This document shows positions 54,324 through 64,000 of a stretch of 64,000 nt of DNA, piece after piece. Within the stretch, counting starts at the first letter, position 1, and every line of letters starts with the position of its first letter. Source of the stretch: Sceloporus undulatus (lineage: Eukaryota > Chordata > Lepidosauria > Squamata > Phrynosomatidae); contig NC_056530.1 of NCBI RefSeq assembly GCF_019175285.1, positions 5,240,795 through 5,304,794 on the forward strand, read 5' to 3'. The notes beneath the pieces are model-generated. The model worked only from the letters and a program-made list of their open reading frames with translations, had not been told where the DNA came from and searched no databases. Made by a program: the position numbers and the translations under genes.

Positions 54324-54751
54324 TGTTAGAAGTTTGGTCTCAGACAGCTGTGAAAGCTCTTGCCAAGGAACAAAATAATATGTATTATTAGCAACCCTAT
54401 TTTGCATGTTTGGATTTTCTTGGAAATGATTTCAGATCACTTCAGGGTTGGGTTCAGCCACATTTCCTCTCCCGCCAAGCAAGCGCTCAAAAGCCATTCC
54501 TGATCTCTTGGAAAAATGGATGCACAGCCCTTCCCTTTCCTATCTCCAGCTTTAATGGGAAAAGGAAGAAGGAAAAGGACTGGGGACGGGGGAGAGAAAA
54601 TAAAAATCCTTGCTGTTCTTCCACATACAAAAATCCCCTTGGCCTGATCCAGAGGAAAATAAACTAGAGAAAAAGAGGGAAGGAAAAGAGGGAAGGGGAT
54701 GGTGGAAAGGAATAATAATAATAATAAAAGGGTCCAATCCAGAGAAATATA

Positions 54752-55112
54752 TCATTCCCACTTACAAAAAAAGCAGTTAACGATCTGAATCGATGGATCA
54801 GTTCCACAATGAAGCGTGGTTCCCACTACGTTTGCCCCAATCGCATTTTTCCCCTTGTGGTTCACATTCATGGATGAATCGGTTCAAAATGGACCCACTC
54901 CAGCCGGCCGAAGGGCAAATTTAAACAGATTCTCATCTGTATTTGGTTCACACTTGCACAGAATTGATTTATCCAAAAAGAAGCGGATTAAATGGTTCAA
55001 GGGCTTGGATCCCCTCTCCGAACACCTTCAGCGAATTGATTCAAGTGGGAACCAAGGTCCTTTGAACTGGTTCAAGCCGCTTGTGATCCAGTTACATGGT
55101 AGTGGGAAATGG
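54752..55112. mobile_element. MITE with 'CATTCCCACT' termini, copy 2, inside the minisatellite
   Basis: 'ATCATTCCCACTTAC' to 'CATGGTAGTGGGAAATGG'. The interior has 'AAATGGACCCACTCCAGCCG' and 'TTTGGTTCACACTTGCACAG', shared with copies 1 and 3. Confidence 0.7.
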
Positions 55113-55371
55113 TGGGTGGGGGGTGGGAAGGAGTATTAATAATAATAATAAAATAATTTAAAAAGGGTCTGATCCAGAGAAATATAAACCAAAAAAAGGG
55201 TGGTGGTGGTGAAAATGAATAATAATAATAATAATAATGGCCTTGCTCCAGAGAAATATAACAAGAGAAAGGGAGGGGGGGGGGTTGGAAAGGAATAATA
55301 ACAATAGATAATTAAAAGGGTCTGATCCAGAGAACTATAAGCAGGAGGAATGGAGGGGTGGGTGGGAAGGA

Positions 55372-55381
55372 NNNNNNNNNN

Positions 55382-55446
<65 letters not shown>
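55372..55446. repeat. 10-N gap and (ATC)n microsatellite
   Basis: Ten N at 55372-55381, then about 21 ATC units. The gap probably marks an uncertain array length. Confidence 0.95.
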
Positions 55447-55447
<1 letters not shown>

Positions 55448-55789
55448 TAAATAAAGATCTGATCCAGAGAAGTAAACAGGAGAAAGGGAGGTGGAAAGGA
55501 ATAATAACAATAAAATAATAAAAATGGCCCCATCCATATGGAGAGGCAGGGGATGGAAAGGAATACTCATAATATGCAAACGGGCCCAATCCAGAGGGAG
55601 GAAAATAAACAGGAGGAAAGGAAGGCTGTGTGTGTGTGGAAAGGAATGATGATGATGAAAAAGGGACCAAAGGGAAGAGGGATGCCTTTGCATTCTGGCC
55701 TACAAGCCTTGCAGAGAGATCAAAATGCGAAGTGGTGGTGATGATGATGATGATGATGATGATTTTGTCAAGGAAGACTTGGGTCTTTC

Positions 55790-56230
55790 AGGGAAATGGA
55801 TGATGGCTTCGGCGAAGGGCAGGCAGGCAGGCAGGCGAGGGCTGCTCTCTGCTGGGAAGGGAGCGCGGGAGGGAGGGAGGCAGGCGGGGGCTGGAGCGCA
55901 GACAGCCTGGCGCCAGGCAACACCTGCGAAGAGGAGGCGGCGGCAGGGCTGAGAGCGAGAGCGAGAGCGAGAGAGGCGCCTGAGGGCCGGGCTGCAGGTG
56001 GGTCTCCCTCTCCCTCTCTCTCTCTCCCGGCGGAGGCAGGCAAAGAGCAGACAAGCCAAGAGCCCCGCCAACTGGGGCGCCCTCCTGGGCCTTCTTTGGG
56101 CCTCAGTGGGACAGACAGATAGCTGCTCCTTGCAAGGACACCGGGCAGCTGGCATTCTGCTCTCCCAGCAGCCAAGGCCGGGCCACGGGGAACTGTGGCC
56201 CTCCTTTTCCAGGACCTGGCCTCTTTTCCC
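55790..56230. promoter_or_regulatory. GC-rich CpG-bearing island; possible promoter or first exon
   Basis: About 440 bp of GC-rich sequence with CpG, 'GGCAGGCAGGCAGGC' and GAGCGA simple repeats, and a CAG|GTGGGT splice-donor-like site near 55997. It lies between two minisatellites. No protein is recognised, so this is a candidate only. The cause could also be repeat composition. Confidence 0.3.
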
Positions 56231-58690
56231 CCCAGGAAAAGCCCTTTCCAGGACTTGTCCTCTTTTTCCAGGACTTGTTCCCCCCCCACTGTCTCCTTTC
56301 TTCCCCCGAAAACAGGCTTCCGGACTTGTCCCTCTTTCCAGGACTTGTGCCCCCCCATGCCTGTCTCCTTTCCCCCACCTGAACAGGGCTTCCCAGGACT
56401 TGTCCTCTTTTCCAGGACTTGTTCCCCCCCCCAGACATGTCTCCTTTCCCCCTAGAACAGGGCTTTCCAGGACTGTCCTCTTTTTCCAGGACTTGTTCCC
56501 CCCCCCATGACATGTCTCCTTCCCCCTAGAACAGGGCTTCCAGGACTTGTCCTCTTTTTCAGGACTTCCTCCCCCCCCATGACATGTCTCCTTTCCCCCT
56601 AGAACAGGGCTTTCCAGGACTTGTCCTCTTTTTCCAGGACTTGTCCCCCCCCCATGACAGGTCTCCTTTCCCCCTAGAACAGGCTTTCCAGGACTTGTCC
56701 TCTTTTTCCAGGACATATCCTCCCCCCATGGACATGTCTCCTTCCCCCTAGAACAGGGCTTTCCAGGCTTGTCCTCTTTTCCAGGACTTGTCCCCCCCCA
56801 GACATGTCTCCTTCCCCCTAGAACAGGGCTTTCCAGGACTTGTCCCTTTTTCCAGGACATATCCTCCCCCCCATGACATGTCTTCTTTCCCCTAGAACAG
56901 GGCTTTCCGGACTGTCCTCTTTTTCCAGGACTTGTCCCCCCCCATGACAGTCTCTTCCCCCTAGAACAGGGCTTTCCAGGACTTGTCCTCTTTGTCCAGG
57001 ACATATCCCTCCCCCCATGACATGTCTCCTTTCCCCCTAGAACAGGGCTGTCCAGGACTGGTCCTCTTTTTCCAGGACTTTTCCCCCCCCCCCTCATGAC
57101 ATGTCTCCTTCCCCCGAGAACAGGGGGCTTTTCCAGGACTTGTCCCTTTTCGCAGGACATTCCTCCCCCCCATGACACTGCTCTTTCCCCAGAACAGGCT
57201 TTCCAGGACTTGTCCTCTTTTTCCAGGACTTGTCCCCCCCCCATGACATGTCTTCTTTCCCCCTAGAAACAGGCGTTCCAGGACTTGTCCTCTTTTCCAG
57301 GACTTGTCCCCCCCCCATGACATGTCTCCTTTCCCCCTAGAACAGGGCTTTCCAGGACTTGTCCTCTGTTTTTTCCAGACTGTCCCCCCACCCCATGACA
57401 TGTCTCCTTTCCCCCTAGACAGGCTTTCCAGGACTGTCCTCTTTTTCCAGGACGTGCCCCCCCATGACATGTCTCCTTTCCCCCCTAGAACAGGGCTTTC
57501 CAGGACTTTGTCCTCTTTTTCCAGGACGTCCTCCCCCCCCATGACATGTCTCTTTCACCCTAGAACAGGGCTTTCCAGGACTTGTCCTCTGTTTCCTCAG
57601 GACTTGTCCCCCCCCATGACATGTCCTTCTTTCCCCCTAGAACAGGGCTTTCCAGGACTTGTCCTTTTTTCCAGGACTGTCCCCCCCCCATGACAGGTCT
57701 TTTCTTCCCCTGAAACAGGCTTTCCAGGACTTGTCCTCTTTTTCAGGACTTCCCCCCCCATACATGTCTTCTTCCCCCTAGAACCGGCTTTCCAGGACTT
57801 GTCCTCTTTTTCCAGGACTGTCCCCCCCATGACATGTCTCCTTCCCCCTAGAACAGGGCTTTCCAGGACTGTCCTCTTTTCCAGGACTTGTCCCCCCCCA
57901 TGCATGTCTCCTTTCCCCCTAGAACAGGGCTTTCCAGGACTTGTCCTCTTTTTCAGGACTGTCCCCCCCCCCATGACATGTCTCCTTTCCCCTAGAACAG
58001 GGCTTCCAGGACTTTCCTCTTTTTCCAGGACTTTCCCCCCCCCATGACATGTCTCCTTTCCCCCCTAGAACAGGGCTTTCCAGGACTTGTCCCTTTTTCC
58101 AGGACAGTATCCTCCCCCCATGACATGTCTCTTTCCCCCCAGAACAGGGCTTTCCAACTTGTCCTCTTTTTCCAGGACTTGTTCCCCCCCCCCATGACAA
58201 GTGTCTCCTTTCCCCTAGAACAGGGCTTTCCAGGACTTGTCCTCTTTTTCCAGGACGTGTCCCCCCATGACATGTCTCCTTCCCCCTAGAACAGGGCTTT
58301 CCAGGACTGTCCTCTTTTTCCAGGACATAGCCTCCCCCCCCCATGACATGTCTTCTTTTCCCCCTAGAACAGGGCTTTCCAGGACTGGTCCTTTTTTCCG
58401 ACTGTCCCCCCCCCCATGACATGTTCTTTCCCCCTAGAACAGGGCTTTCCAGGACTTGTCCTCTTTTTTTCCAACGGTTGTCCCCCCCCATGACATGGTC
58501 TTCTTTCCCCCCCTAGAACAGACTTTCCAGGACTGGTCCTCTTTGTCCAGGACTTGTTCCCCCCACCCCCCCATGACATGTCTTCTTTCCCCCCCCCCTA
58601 GAACAGGGGCTTTCCAAAACTTGTCCTCTTTTTTCTGGGAAAGTCCTTTCCAGGACCAGTCCTCTTTATCCAGAACCTGTCCTCTTTTCC
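56230..58690. repeat. Minisatellite, about 83-bp unit, roughly 29 copies
   Basis: Each unit reads CCCCCTAGAACAGGGCTTTC, 'CAGGACTTGTCCTCTTTTTC', 'CAGGACTTGTCCCCCCCC' and 'CATGACATGTCTCCTTTC'. The unit itself holds two 'CCAGGACTTGTCC' half-repeats. Copies differ mainly in C, T and G run lengths. The array starts with degenerate units beside the GC island and ends with degenerate units at about 58690. Confidence 0.95.
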
Positions 58691-58857
58691 CCTGGTTGTC
58701 ATTTTTGGTTATGGATTTTATTACAACTAGATTCTGTCCCTGTAGAGTAGACAGAAGAAGCTCTGTCCCTGTCGATTTATGTCCTGAGTCCAGTTTCCAT
58801 TTTTCAAAACTGAAGGTTCACCTTTGTATGGTTCCTATTATCCTCTCATCTCTTTTA
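58691..58857. other. Short unassigned spacer
   Basis: AT-rich spacer between the minisatellite and the next MITE. Nothing recognised. Confidence 0.5.
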
Positions 58858-59240
58858 CATACCATATCTACTCAACAATAAATGGGCCTCATGCATAAGT
58901 CAAGGGCAGGTTTGGGGGGCAAAATTATGGATTTTGATGGGACCCATGGATAAATCGAGGGTCAACCTTATTGACATGCAACAAAGGATCTGAATGATGA
59001 AGCAAACAAAGGGAAGCAATGTTAAAGGAACCCACAAAATTCTGGCAGTGTAACAGGATGGATGGAAGAGAGAGTCAAGGGAGGTCAGGGCTTCCAGGAC
59101 AGACTGCACTCTTGCCTTTCACCAGGAGATGCTTCCCTTTTTAATAAGAGTTAAAGTATAGTATTTACATTAACCTAGGGAGAAGTCAATCTAGGTTTTA
59201 GGGGTCAATTTTTTGATGAAAATTTCTAGACTTATACATG
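58858..59240. mobile_element. MITE of the 'ACTCGTGTATAAGTCGAG' type
   Basis: 'ATCTACTCAACAATAAATGG', 'CATGCATAAGTCAAGGGCAG' and 'GGATAAATCGAGGGTCAA' at the left are inverse to 'TTGATGAAAATTTCTAGACT' and 'TATACATGAGTACA' at the right. A common nonautonomous element of squamates. Confidence 0.6.
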
Positions 59241-59244
59241 AGTA

Positions 59245-59424
59245 CAGTCGCCCTTCTGTTTGCGCAGACTCCGTTTGTGCAACACTCACTTGCGAGGAGC
59301 AAATGGAGAGGGTTAAAATCGGGCACACGCCCCCATTCAAGCCTATGGGGCTTGAATATGTGCAAAATTCCATTTTCGCAGGGGAGTCCGGAACAGATCC
59401 CCTGCAAAAACGGAGGGCTAACTG
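59245..59424. mobile_element. Short Tigger-like MITE with TA duplication
   Basis: CAGTCGCCCTTCTGTTTGCG to GCAAAAACGGAGGGCTAACTG (split here for length), flanked by TA at 59243-59244 and 59425-59426. The 180-bp body is diverged from the other Tigger-like copies, so it is a separate subfamily. It abuts the previous MITE. Confidence 0.75.
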
Positions 59425-59563
59425 TATGTACAGTAATTCATTAATATATTGTCTCCATTTTTCCTGTCCCTGCACAAAAGCCATTCAACAGCTGCATTCA
59501 GAGATCTGACTCTATTTTCTGTTCTTAACTATTTGAGTTTCAACTGTCATCCACTGAGGCCTG

Positions 59564-59966
59564 ATTCCTACTACCTTTTAAACCAGATCACAAATTGGTT
59601 TGAACCCATTCAAATGACCCTGGTTCCTCCTTGAACCGAATCACTGAAGCAATTCAGAAAGGGGGCATGTGCTAGACCCATTTAACCCACGTCTTTTTGA
59701 TGCTGTTTTTTTGCGTGTCTTTTTGGACAAATTGATTCTGTGCAAATGTGAACCAGACGTGGATTGGAATCGATTTAAATTTGCCCTTCGGCTGGCTGGA
59801 GCAGCTCCATTTTGAATAGATTCTTTCATCAAGGTGAACCACAAGTGGGTTATTTTCCAGGGAAAAATGAGTGAGGGAAATGTAGTGGGAACCACGCACC
59901 ACTGTTGCCTTGAACCATCAATTCAGATTGAAAACTAACTTATTTGTAAATGGGAATGAGGCCTGA
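59564..59966. mobile_element. MITE with 'CATTCCCACT'-type termini, copy 3, reversed
   Basis: Homologous to the copies at 50137 and 54752 in the opposite orientation ('GTGAACCACAAGTGGGTTAT', 'GCCCTTCGGCTGGCTGGAGC'). Flanked by TGAGGCCTGA on both sides (about 59555 and 59957). An 8-10-bp direct repeat fits hAT insertion. Confidence 0.75.
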
Positions 59967-59969
59967 GCC

Positions 59970-60780
59970 TTTTTGGCTACTAATAATCCTGGTGCTGCTG
60001 GCATCTAAAGGGTTTTACTTAGTAAGGATTCTACTAGTATTCATTCTGTTCACATTCTGTCCCCCCAAAAAACAAGAACCAGGCCTGCCCATGCTAGGAA
60101 AAATGAGGATTTTCAATTTCTGCCAACTTAATCAGACAGAATTTTCATTTTAGAAACAAGAGCTCTCTCTTTTTCCTTTCTTTCCGAGATGTTTGGCAGT
60201 GTTTTTTAGATGGCATTTTGAGGAAACTCATGAGCGGTCCTCTTTCATTTTTTCAGTTCACTAAAATTGTGCAACACTCTTACAAAAAGGAACAAAGTAT
60301 ATGTATGTGTGTTTGTGTCTGTGCAGAGAAGAGACAAATGCACTCTCCTTGTCTAATGTATGACGCTTGCGCCTCCTGCCCTCTACAGCTGTAGAAGATA
60401 CAACCTTTTGGTCACTGTCTTTGTCAGAAACAATGTGGCACGTTTTTAAACAGTGACTTCACTCCAGATGACAGCAGCAGAAATAGAAGCATGGAAAAGA
60501 TGGCAGGCAACAGACATCCACCCTTAAGCTTGGTTCTGTTATTGACTCTGGCAACTAATAGCACGGAGTGTTCATTTTAAACCATCAGATCTCAGGAAAA
60601 TGAACCTCCAAAGAGAAATACAGTGAGCCTTCCACATTCGCTGGAGTTAGGAGCTCAGGACCCAAATAAGAAACCACTGGGTTTTTCAACCTGGGAGAAC
60701 ACTTCTCTAGGAATCTCTGGTACAACTATATGGTCAACATCTGTTTATTAGCTATATTACTGATACTCTTTCTACAGAAG
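59970..60780. other. Intergenic, decayed repeat traces
   Basis: No gene is recognised. 'ACAGTGAGCCTTCCACATTC' (about 60620) and 'GAGAACACTTCTCTAGGAAT' (about 60700) are remnants related to the MITE at 37354. Confidence 0.4.
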
Positions 60781-60782
60781 GT

Positions 60783-60870
60783 TTACCTTATTATTATTAT
60801 TATTATGTTTATGTTTATTTATATTCCGTCTTCCTCCCAGTACAAGGAGGAATCAATCTTACTTAAAGCT
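60783..60870 (-). mobile_element. LINE 3' tail, antisense
   Basis: (TTA)n followed by 'TTTATTTATATTCCGTCTTC' is the reverse of an L2-like tail. Confidence 0.5.
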
Positions 60871-61253
60871 GTGGAATAACAGGCTGTGAACGTGATTGAT
60901 TTTGTTATGTACATGGTGACCAATCAATGTTGTAAGCAGAGAAAAGGAGGGTAGGGGTGAAGTGAGGTGGTGGTAATTGCAAAAAGAAAAAAAAGAAAAA
61001 TAAAGGTTCTCAAGATCTGGTTTCTATAATGTTTGACTCTCACTGTTTTTTGTATGATCCTTCTAGAATGATGTTTTTGGCTTTTATTTCTTTTTAAGTA
61101 AGATAGTTTTAACATTAATTTTATGTTATTTTGTTCTTCTGTTTTATTCTCTTCTGTTATGTTCATACAGGCCTGATCCAGACCGATGCGTGCCAGCCTT
61201 GCCACATAGTAGGGTTGCCTGGGCGGAGCGTCCATACGCCCCAAACCTTAGTA

Positions 61254-61482
61254 CAGTGGACCCTTGTTATCTGCTGGGGTTTGGTTCCAAGATCCCCTGT
61301 GGATAACAAAATCGATATATGCTTAAGTCCCATTAAATATAATGACATAACAAAATTGTGTCCCTTATAAAAAATGGAAAATCAAGGTTTGATATTTGAA
61401 ATTTCTACTTTTTTGAACATTTTCAAACCATGGATGCTTGAATCCGTGTATAAAAAAATCTGTGTATAAGAAGGGCCGACTG
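61254..61482. mobile_element. Tigger-like MITE with TA duplication
   Basis: CAGTGGACCCTTGTTATC to AGAAGGGCCGACTG, flanked by TA at 61252-61253 and 61483-61484. It is the best-preserved copy of its subfamily in the window. Confidence 0.85.
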
Positions 61483-61484
61483 TA

Positions 61485-62000
61485 TGTGGCAGTAGTGTCA
61501 TCATGGTGGCCTCCCATCTACACGGGGGCTGCCATGATGTCACACATGCACCACGTCGAAATGGCGCAGTATGTGCATGATGTCGCCGCACCGCACCAGA
61601 CCACTTATGGCAGCCTGGGTATGGCATGGGAAGGAGCTCCGAAACAGAGCTCCTTTTGGGAACCGCCTCATTCCTGCAACAACCAAACAGCTGTGGGAAC
61701 GATGCAAGGGAGAAAGAGACCAGGCGACCCCTTTCTCCCATGGCTCTGGCTCCCGGGGTGTCCAGGGGCATGAAGCCCCAAGGACACCCCTTTTCTGCGC
61801 CCTGGAGAAGTGGCATTTCCCCGCTTTTCCATAGTCCAGGAAAACTCCGGATTGGGGCTGCAAGGCTGCCAGTGAGGCTGCCCTGCCCCCAACCTGGAGC
61901 TGAAAGGGGAGGCTGCAGACCACCCCAAAGTTTCAGTGTGTACCACGTCTAAATTATCTTGCAGGTGGGCACATTTCGGGCTGAAAAGCAGCTCATAAAG
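61485..62000. other. GC-rich stretch, unclassified
   Basis: CpG-bearing sequence ('CATGATGTCGCCGCACCGCA', 'GGAGCTCCGAAACAGAGCTC'). The DNA just left of the Tigger copy ('GGCCTGATCCAGACCGATGC') looks like the start of the same unit. It may be a larger nonautonomous element split by the Tigger MITE. No gene is recognised. Confidence 0.35.
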
Positions 62001-62002
62001 AG

Positions 62003-62215
62003 CCAAGGGTAGCGTAGTGGTTTGAGTGTTGGACTTTGACTTTAGAGACCAGGGTTCAATTCCCTGCTCGGCCCTGAAATCTTGGGCAACTCACATGCTC
62101 TCAGCCTCAGGGGAAAGCAGTGGCAAACCTCCTATGAACAAATCTGGCCAAAAAAACCCATGATAGCATTAGGGTTGCCATGTCAGAAATGACTTGAAGG
62201 CACACAACGACAACA
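62003..62215 (+). mobile_element. Full tRNA-derived SINE
   Basis: Head: AGAGCCAAGGGTAGCGTAGT (box A-like) and GGGTTCAATTCC (box B). Body: 'CTCAGCCTCAGGGGAAAGCA', 'GGTTGCCATGTCAGAAATGA'. Tail: 'AAGGCACACAACGACAACAA'. It is the most complete copy of the family here. Confidence 0.85.
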
Positions 62216-62299
62216 AATGTTACAGAACTAAAAAATATGACAAACAAGAAATAAACACTACAAAGAAGAATGTTTCATCATGATTATGTCTGCTATTAA

Positions 62300-62470
62300 C
62301 AGAATCTGATTCCATCTGTTATTGGAAGCTAAGTAGCATCAAGCTTGGCTAGTACTTGGATGTGAGACTGCCAAGGAATACCAGGTGCTGTAAGCAATAT
62401 TTCAGAGGAAGACAATAGCAAACCACCTCTGAGTATTTATTGCCTAAGAAAGCCTCTATGAAATTAATGG
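62300..62470 (+). mobile_element. 5S rRNA-derived SINE
   Basis: 'TTGGAAGCTAAGTAGCATCA', 'TAGTACTTGGATGTGAGACT' and 'GGAATACCAGGTGCTGTAAG' track 5S rRNA 3' half (AAGCTAAGCAGGG, AGTACTTGGATGGGAGACC, GGGTGCTGTAGG). A SINE tail follows. The 5' third of the 5S head is missing. It cannot be a working 5S gene. Confidence 0.85.
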
Positions 62471-62480
62471 GGCACCATAA

Positions 62481-62660
62481 ATCATAGAATCATAGAATAA
62501 TAGAGTTGGAAGAGACCGCAAGGGCCATCCAGTCCAACCTACTGCCATGCAGGAAATCCAAATCAAAGCATCCCTGACAGATGGTCATCCAGCCTCTGTT
62601 TAAAGACCTCCAAGGAGGGAGATTCCACTACACTCCGAGGGAGTGTGTGTCAGAATCCAC
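62481..62660 (-). mobile_element. CR1 LINE 3' end, antisense
   Basis: ATAGAATCATAGAATAATAG, 'GGGCCATCCAGTCCAACCTA' and 'CCAGCCTCTGTTTAAAGACC' are the reverse of the CR1 3' end. Confidence 0.85.
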
Positions 62661-62702
62661 CTTCAGTCAGTCATTCAAGGTGCATTCCGCCATGAGGTTT
62701 GT

Positions 62703-62704
62703 AG

Positions 62705-62750
<46 letters not shown>

Positions 62751-62760
62751 GGAGATACTG

Positions 62761-62821
<61 letters not shown>

Positions 62822-62875
62822 GATAGATAGATAGAGAAATAGATAGATAGAGAGATAGAGAGATAGATAGACAGT
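62703..62875. repeat. (GATA)n microsatellite
   Basis: About 170 bp of GATA units with a few interruptions (near 62750-62762 and from 62820). GATA arrays are known as Bkm-type repeats in reptiles, where they can accumulate on sex chromosomes. One array alone says nothing about linkage. Confidence 0.95.
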
Positions 62876-63199
62876 CATTTTGGGAATAGGGGCTGCCACC
62901 ATGAGGAATGGGCCGGATGGTCACGTATTGCAGATAGGCAGTTTTATGAGGGGTTGTTGGGTAACTGATACCAAAGATGCATACAGTCTTAGATCTCTCC
63001 TTGGTAGAGGATCTAGGAACCAAATGGTCAACACCCCCCCTCCTTTCCCCCTTAAGAACAAAGGGAGAACTTCCACATCAAAGGCTGACCTGAAGGGAAA
63101 CCAACTCAAAGGGAGGGGTCTGGGGAACTGTAAAGTGCGGTCTCTATGTGGAGTTCCTCAGATTCAGCAAAGACGTGGCCAGGAATGCTTCTACTCTAT

Positions 63200-64000
63200 C
63201 TTTATAATAAACTTCCTTTTGCTGCGGACATATCCAAAAAAGCCCTTTTTATTGTTTTTAACCTCTCTAGCAAGCCTGAGTACATTCTGCGCTTTAGCTT
63301 TTCTGACTTTACCCCTACATGTGCTTGGTATTTGTTTGAATTCCTATTTGGTGTTTTCCCCATTTTTCCATTTCTTATACATGCTCTGTTTAAAAGTTAG
63401 CTCAGTTGAAAGTTCCTTAGTCATCCATCCTGGTTTCGTGAGACATCTCCCATTTTTCTTTCTCATTGGAACTGTTTGAAATTGTGCCTTCAGTATCTTT
63501 TGAAAAAGTCCCATCCGTCTTGAACTCCCTTCTCTTTTAGTATTCCTGACCATGGGATCACCCCCAGTATTTCTCTAAATTTACTAAAATCCACTCTCCT
63601 AAAGTCTAGAACGCATGTCTGACTCTGCCTGGCTTCTCCTTTCCACTGTATAACAAACTCCAGGAGAACATGGTCACTTCCACTTAGGGTTGCCATAATT
63701 GTCCACTATTACCAGGGACAAAATGTAGGACAAATTCAAGACCAAACTGTAGGACAACTGCAGGACAAAACTCAGCCCAAAATGTAGGATCCCACCACTT
63801 GCACCCCATTAACCAAGTCATCCTTGTTGGTTAGGATCAGATCTAAAATAGCTAATCCCCTTGTTGCCTCTTCCACCTTTTGAACAATGAAACTGTCTCC
63901 AAGGCAAGTGAGGAATTTGCTAGACCTTGAGGATTTGGCTGAGTTTGAATTCCGGCAAATATCAGGATAGTTGAAGTCACCCATCACTACTACCTCTCCT
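63200..64000 (-). mobile_element. CR1 LINE endonuclease region, antisense, runs off the window
   Basis: On the minus strand: 'MMGDFNYPDICRNSN' and 'LILTNKDDLVNGVQVVG' (63772-63987), then 'SGSDHVLLEFVIQWKG' and 'SQTCVLDFRRVDFSKFREIL' (63490-63696), then 'LTKPGWMTKELSTELTFKQ'. These are the C-terminal half of the CR1 endonuclease and the linker to the reverse transcriptase. Frame breaks separate them. The rest of the endonuclease should lie beyond 64000. Confidence 0.8.
63687..63787. mobile_element. Short nonautonomous insert in the CR1
   Basis: 'TAGGGTTGCCATAATTGTCC' through repeated 'GGACAAA..GTAGGACAA' motifs to 'CAAAATGTAGG' interrupts the CR1 between its 'CATGGTCACTTCCAC' and 'GGATCCCACCACTTGCACC' parts. 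The start matches the element ends at 44866 and 47366. A 'TAGG' repeat at both ends may be the target duplication. Confidence 0.6.

Larger units (their letters stand above)
50515..54325 (+). mobile_element. Near-full-length, nearly intact L2-clade LINE
   Basis: It begins with two tandem 236-bp 5' units, has a 5' UTR to about 51270, one long coding region for endonuclease and reverse transcriptase (51280-54177), and ends ACCGCTGTGATCGCTGGAAT, 'GCGGTACAGAAATAAAATTT' and (ATT)n. Only three lesions are seen in about 2.9 kb of coding DNA: a G-run frame change, a 1-base deletion and one stop. It is by far the youngest LINE in the window. I see no target duplication. L2 insertions often lack clear ones because of the microsatellite tail. 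Confidence 0.85.
54610..55680. repeat. Degenerate minisatellite, about 80-bp unit with (AAT)n or (GAT)n
   Basis: 'GGTCTGATCCAGAGAAATAT', 'AAACAGGAGAAAGGGAGG' and 'GGAAAGGAATAATAA' recur about ten times. Each unit carries its own short AAT/ATC array. It is interrupted by the MITE at 54752 and by a gap in an (ATC)n run. Confidence 0.85.

Noticed and set aside
55700-57244. A 514-codon open frame on the minus strand rich in Gly, Lys and Pro
   Set aside because: It runs through the 83-bp minisatellite and the GC island. The repeated peptide simply reflects the tandem DNA, and all three frames give similar shadows.
62300-62470. Possible 5S rRNA gene
   Set aside because: Only the 3' half of 5S is recognisable, with mismatches and a SINE tail attached, so it is a SINE.
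62703-62875. GATA array as evidence of a sex chromosome
   Set aside because: Bkm-like GATA repeats occur on autosomes too. One array is not evidence.
1-64000. CRISPR arrays, bacterial operons, riboswitches
   Set aside because: The window is vertebrate nuclear DNA. Tandem arrays here have no spacers, and no prokaryotic gene is present.

Overview
The window is vertebrate nuclear DNA, most likely from a squamate reptile (an iguanian-like lizard is my guess). The evidence is the repeat mix: CR1 tails with the (ATTCTATG)-type end, an L2 with a trinucleotide tail, an L1, Bov-B-like 3' DNA, a DIRS element, tRNA-derived and 5S-rRNA-derived SINEs, and many short Tigger-, hAT- and Harbinger-like MITEs. 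There are four assembly gaps (7075-7099, 18985-19526, 36783-36792, 55372-55381).

One host gene can be recognised. The first coding exon of E2F2 lies on the minus strand at 20300-20566 (89 codons, ending at a splice donor exactly where the mammalian gene splices). About 1 kb upstream is a CpG-rich promoter-like island (21540-22210) with three E2F-type sites, two CCAAT boxes, octamer motifs and a GC box. A purine-rich 'GGGCTAGG' minisatellite separates the two. Everything left of 20300 is then intron 1 of E2F2, at least 20 kb long, and no later exon is visible in the window. The exon and about 1.8 kb around it appear a second time at 17221-18984, across the 542-N gap, in a copy full of 1-base indels. 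This looks like an assembly duplicate rather than a real second exon.

Layout. 0.08-6.0 kb: full-length L1 (minus) with a 16-bp target duplication. 6.3-8.2 kb: minisatellite, MITEs, CR1 tail. 8.3-14.0 kb: a DIRS-family tyrosine-recombinase retroelement (fossil). 15.6-17.2 kb: Tigger palindrome, foldback MITE, SINE. 17.2-22.2 kb: E2F2 exon 1, its duplicate and the promoter. 22.3-29.9 kb: MITEs, a candidate 84-nt host exon (24314-24397), and a second GC island (28520-28985). 29.9-34.7 kb: a non-LTR retrotransposon split into two oppositely oriented halves, with two Harbinger-like MITEs in its reverse transcriptase. 35-50 kb: nested LINEs, MITEs, SINEs and tandem repeats. 50.5-54.3 kb: a nearly intact L2 with a tandem 236-bp 5' unit. 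54.6-58.7 kb: two neighbouring minisatellites flanking a GC-rich island. 58.9-64.0 kb: MITEs, SINEs, a GATA array, and CR1 endonuclease DNA.

I see no operon, CRISPR, tRNA or rRNA gene. No clear new system is evident. The most useful results are the E2F2 5' end with its probable false duplication, the ~2.3-kb inversion inside a LINE, the young L2, and a palindromic MITE family that spreads ZNF143/THAP11-like motifs, including a copy just inside E2F2 intron 1.
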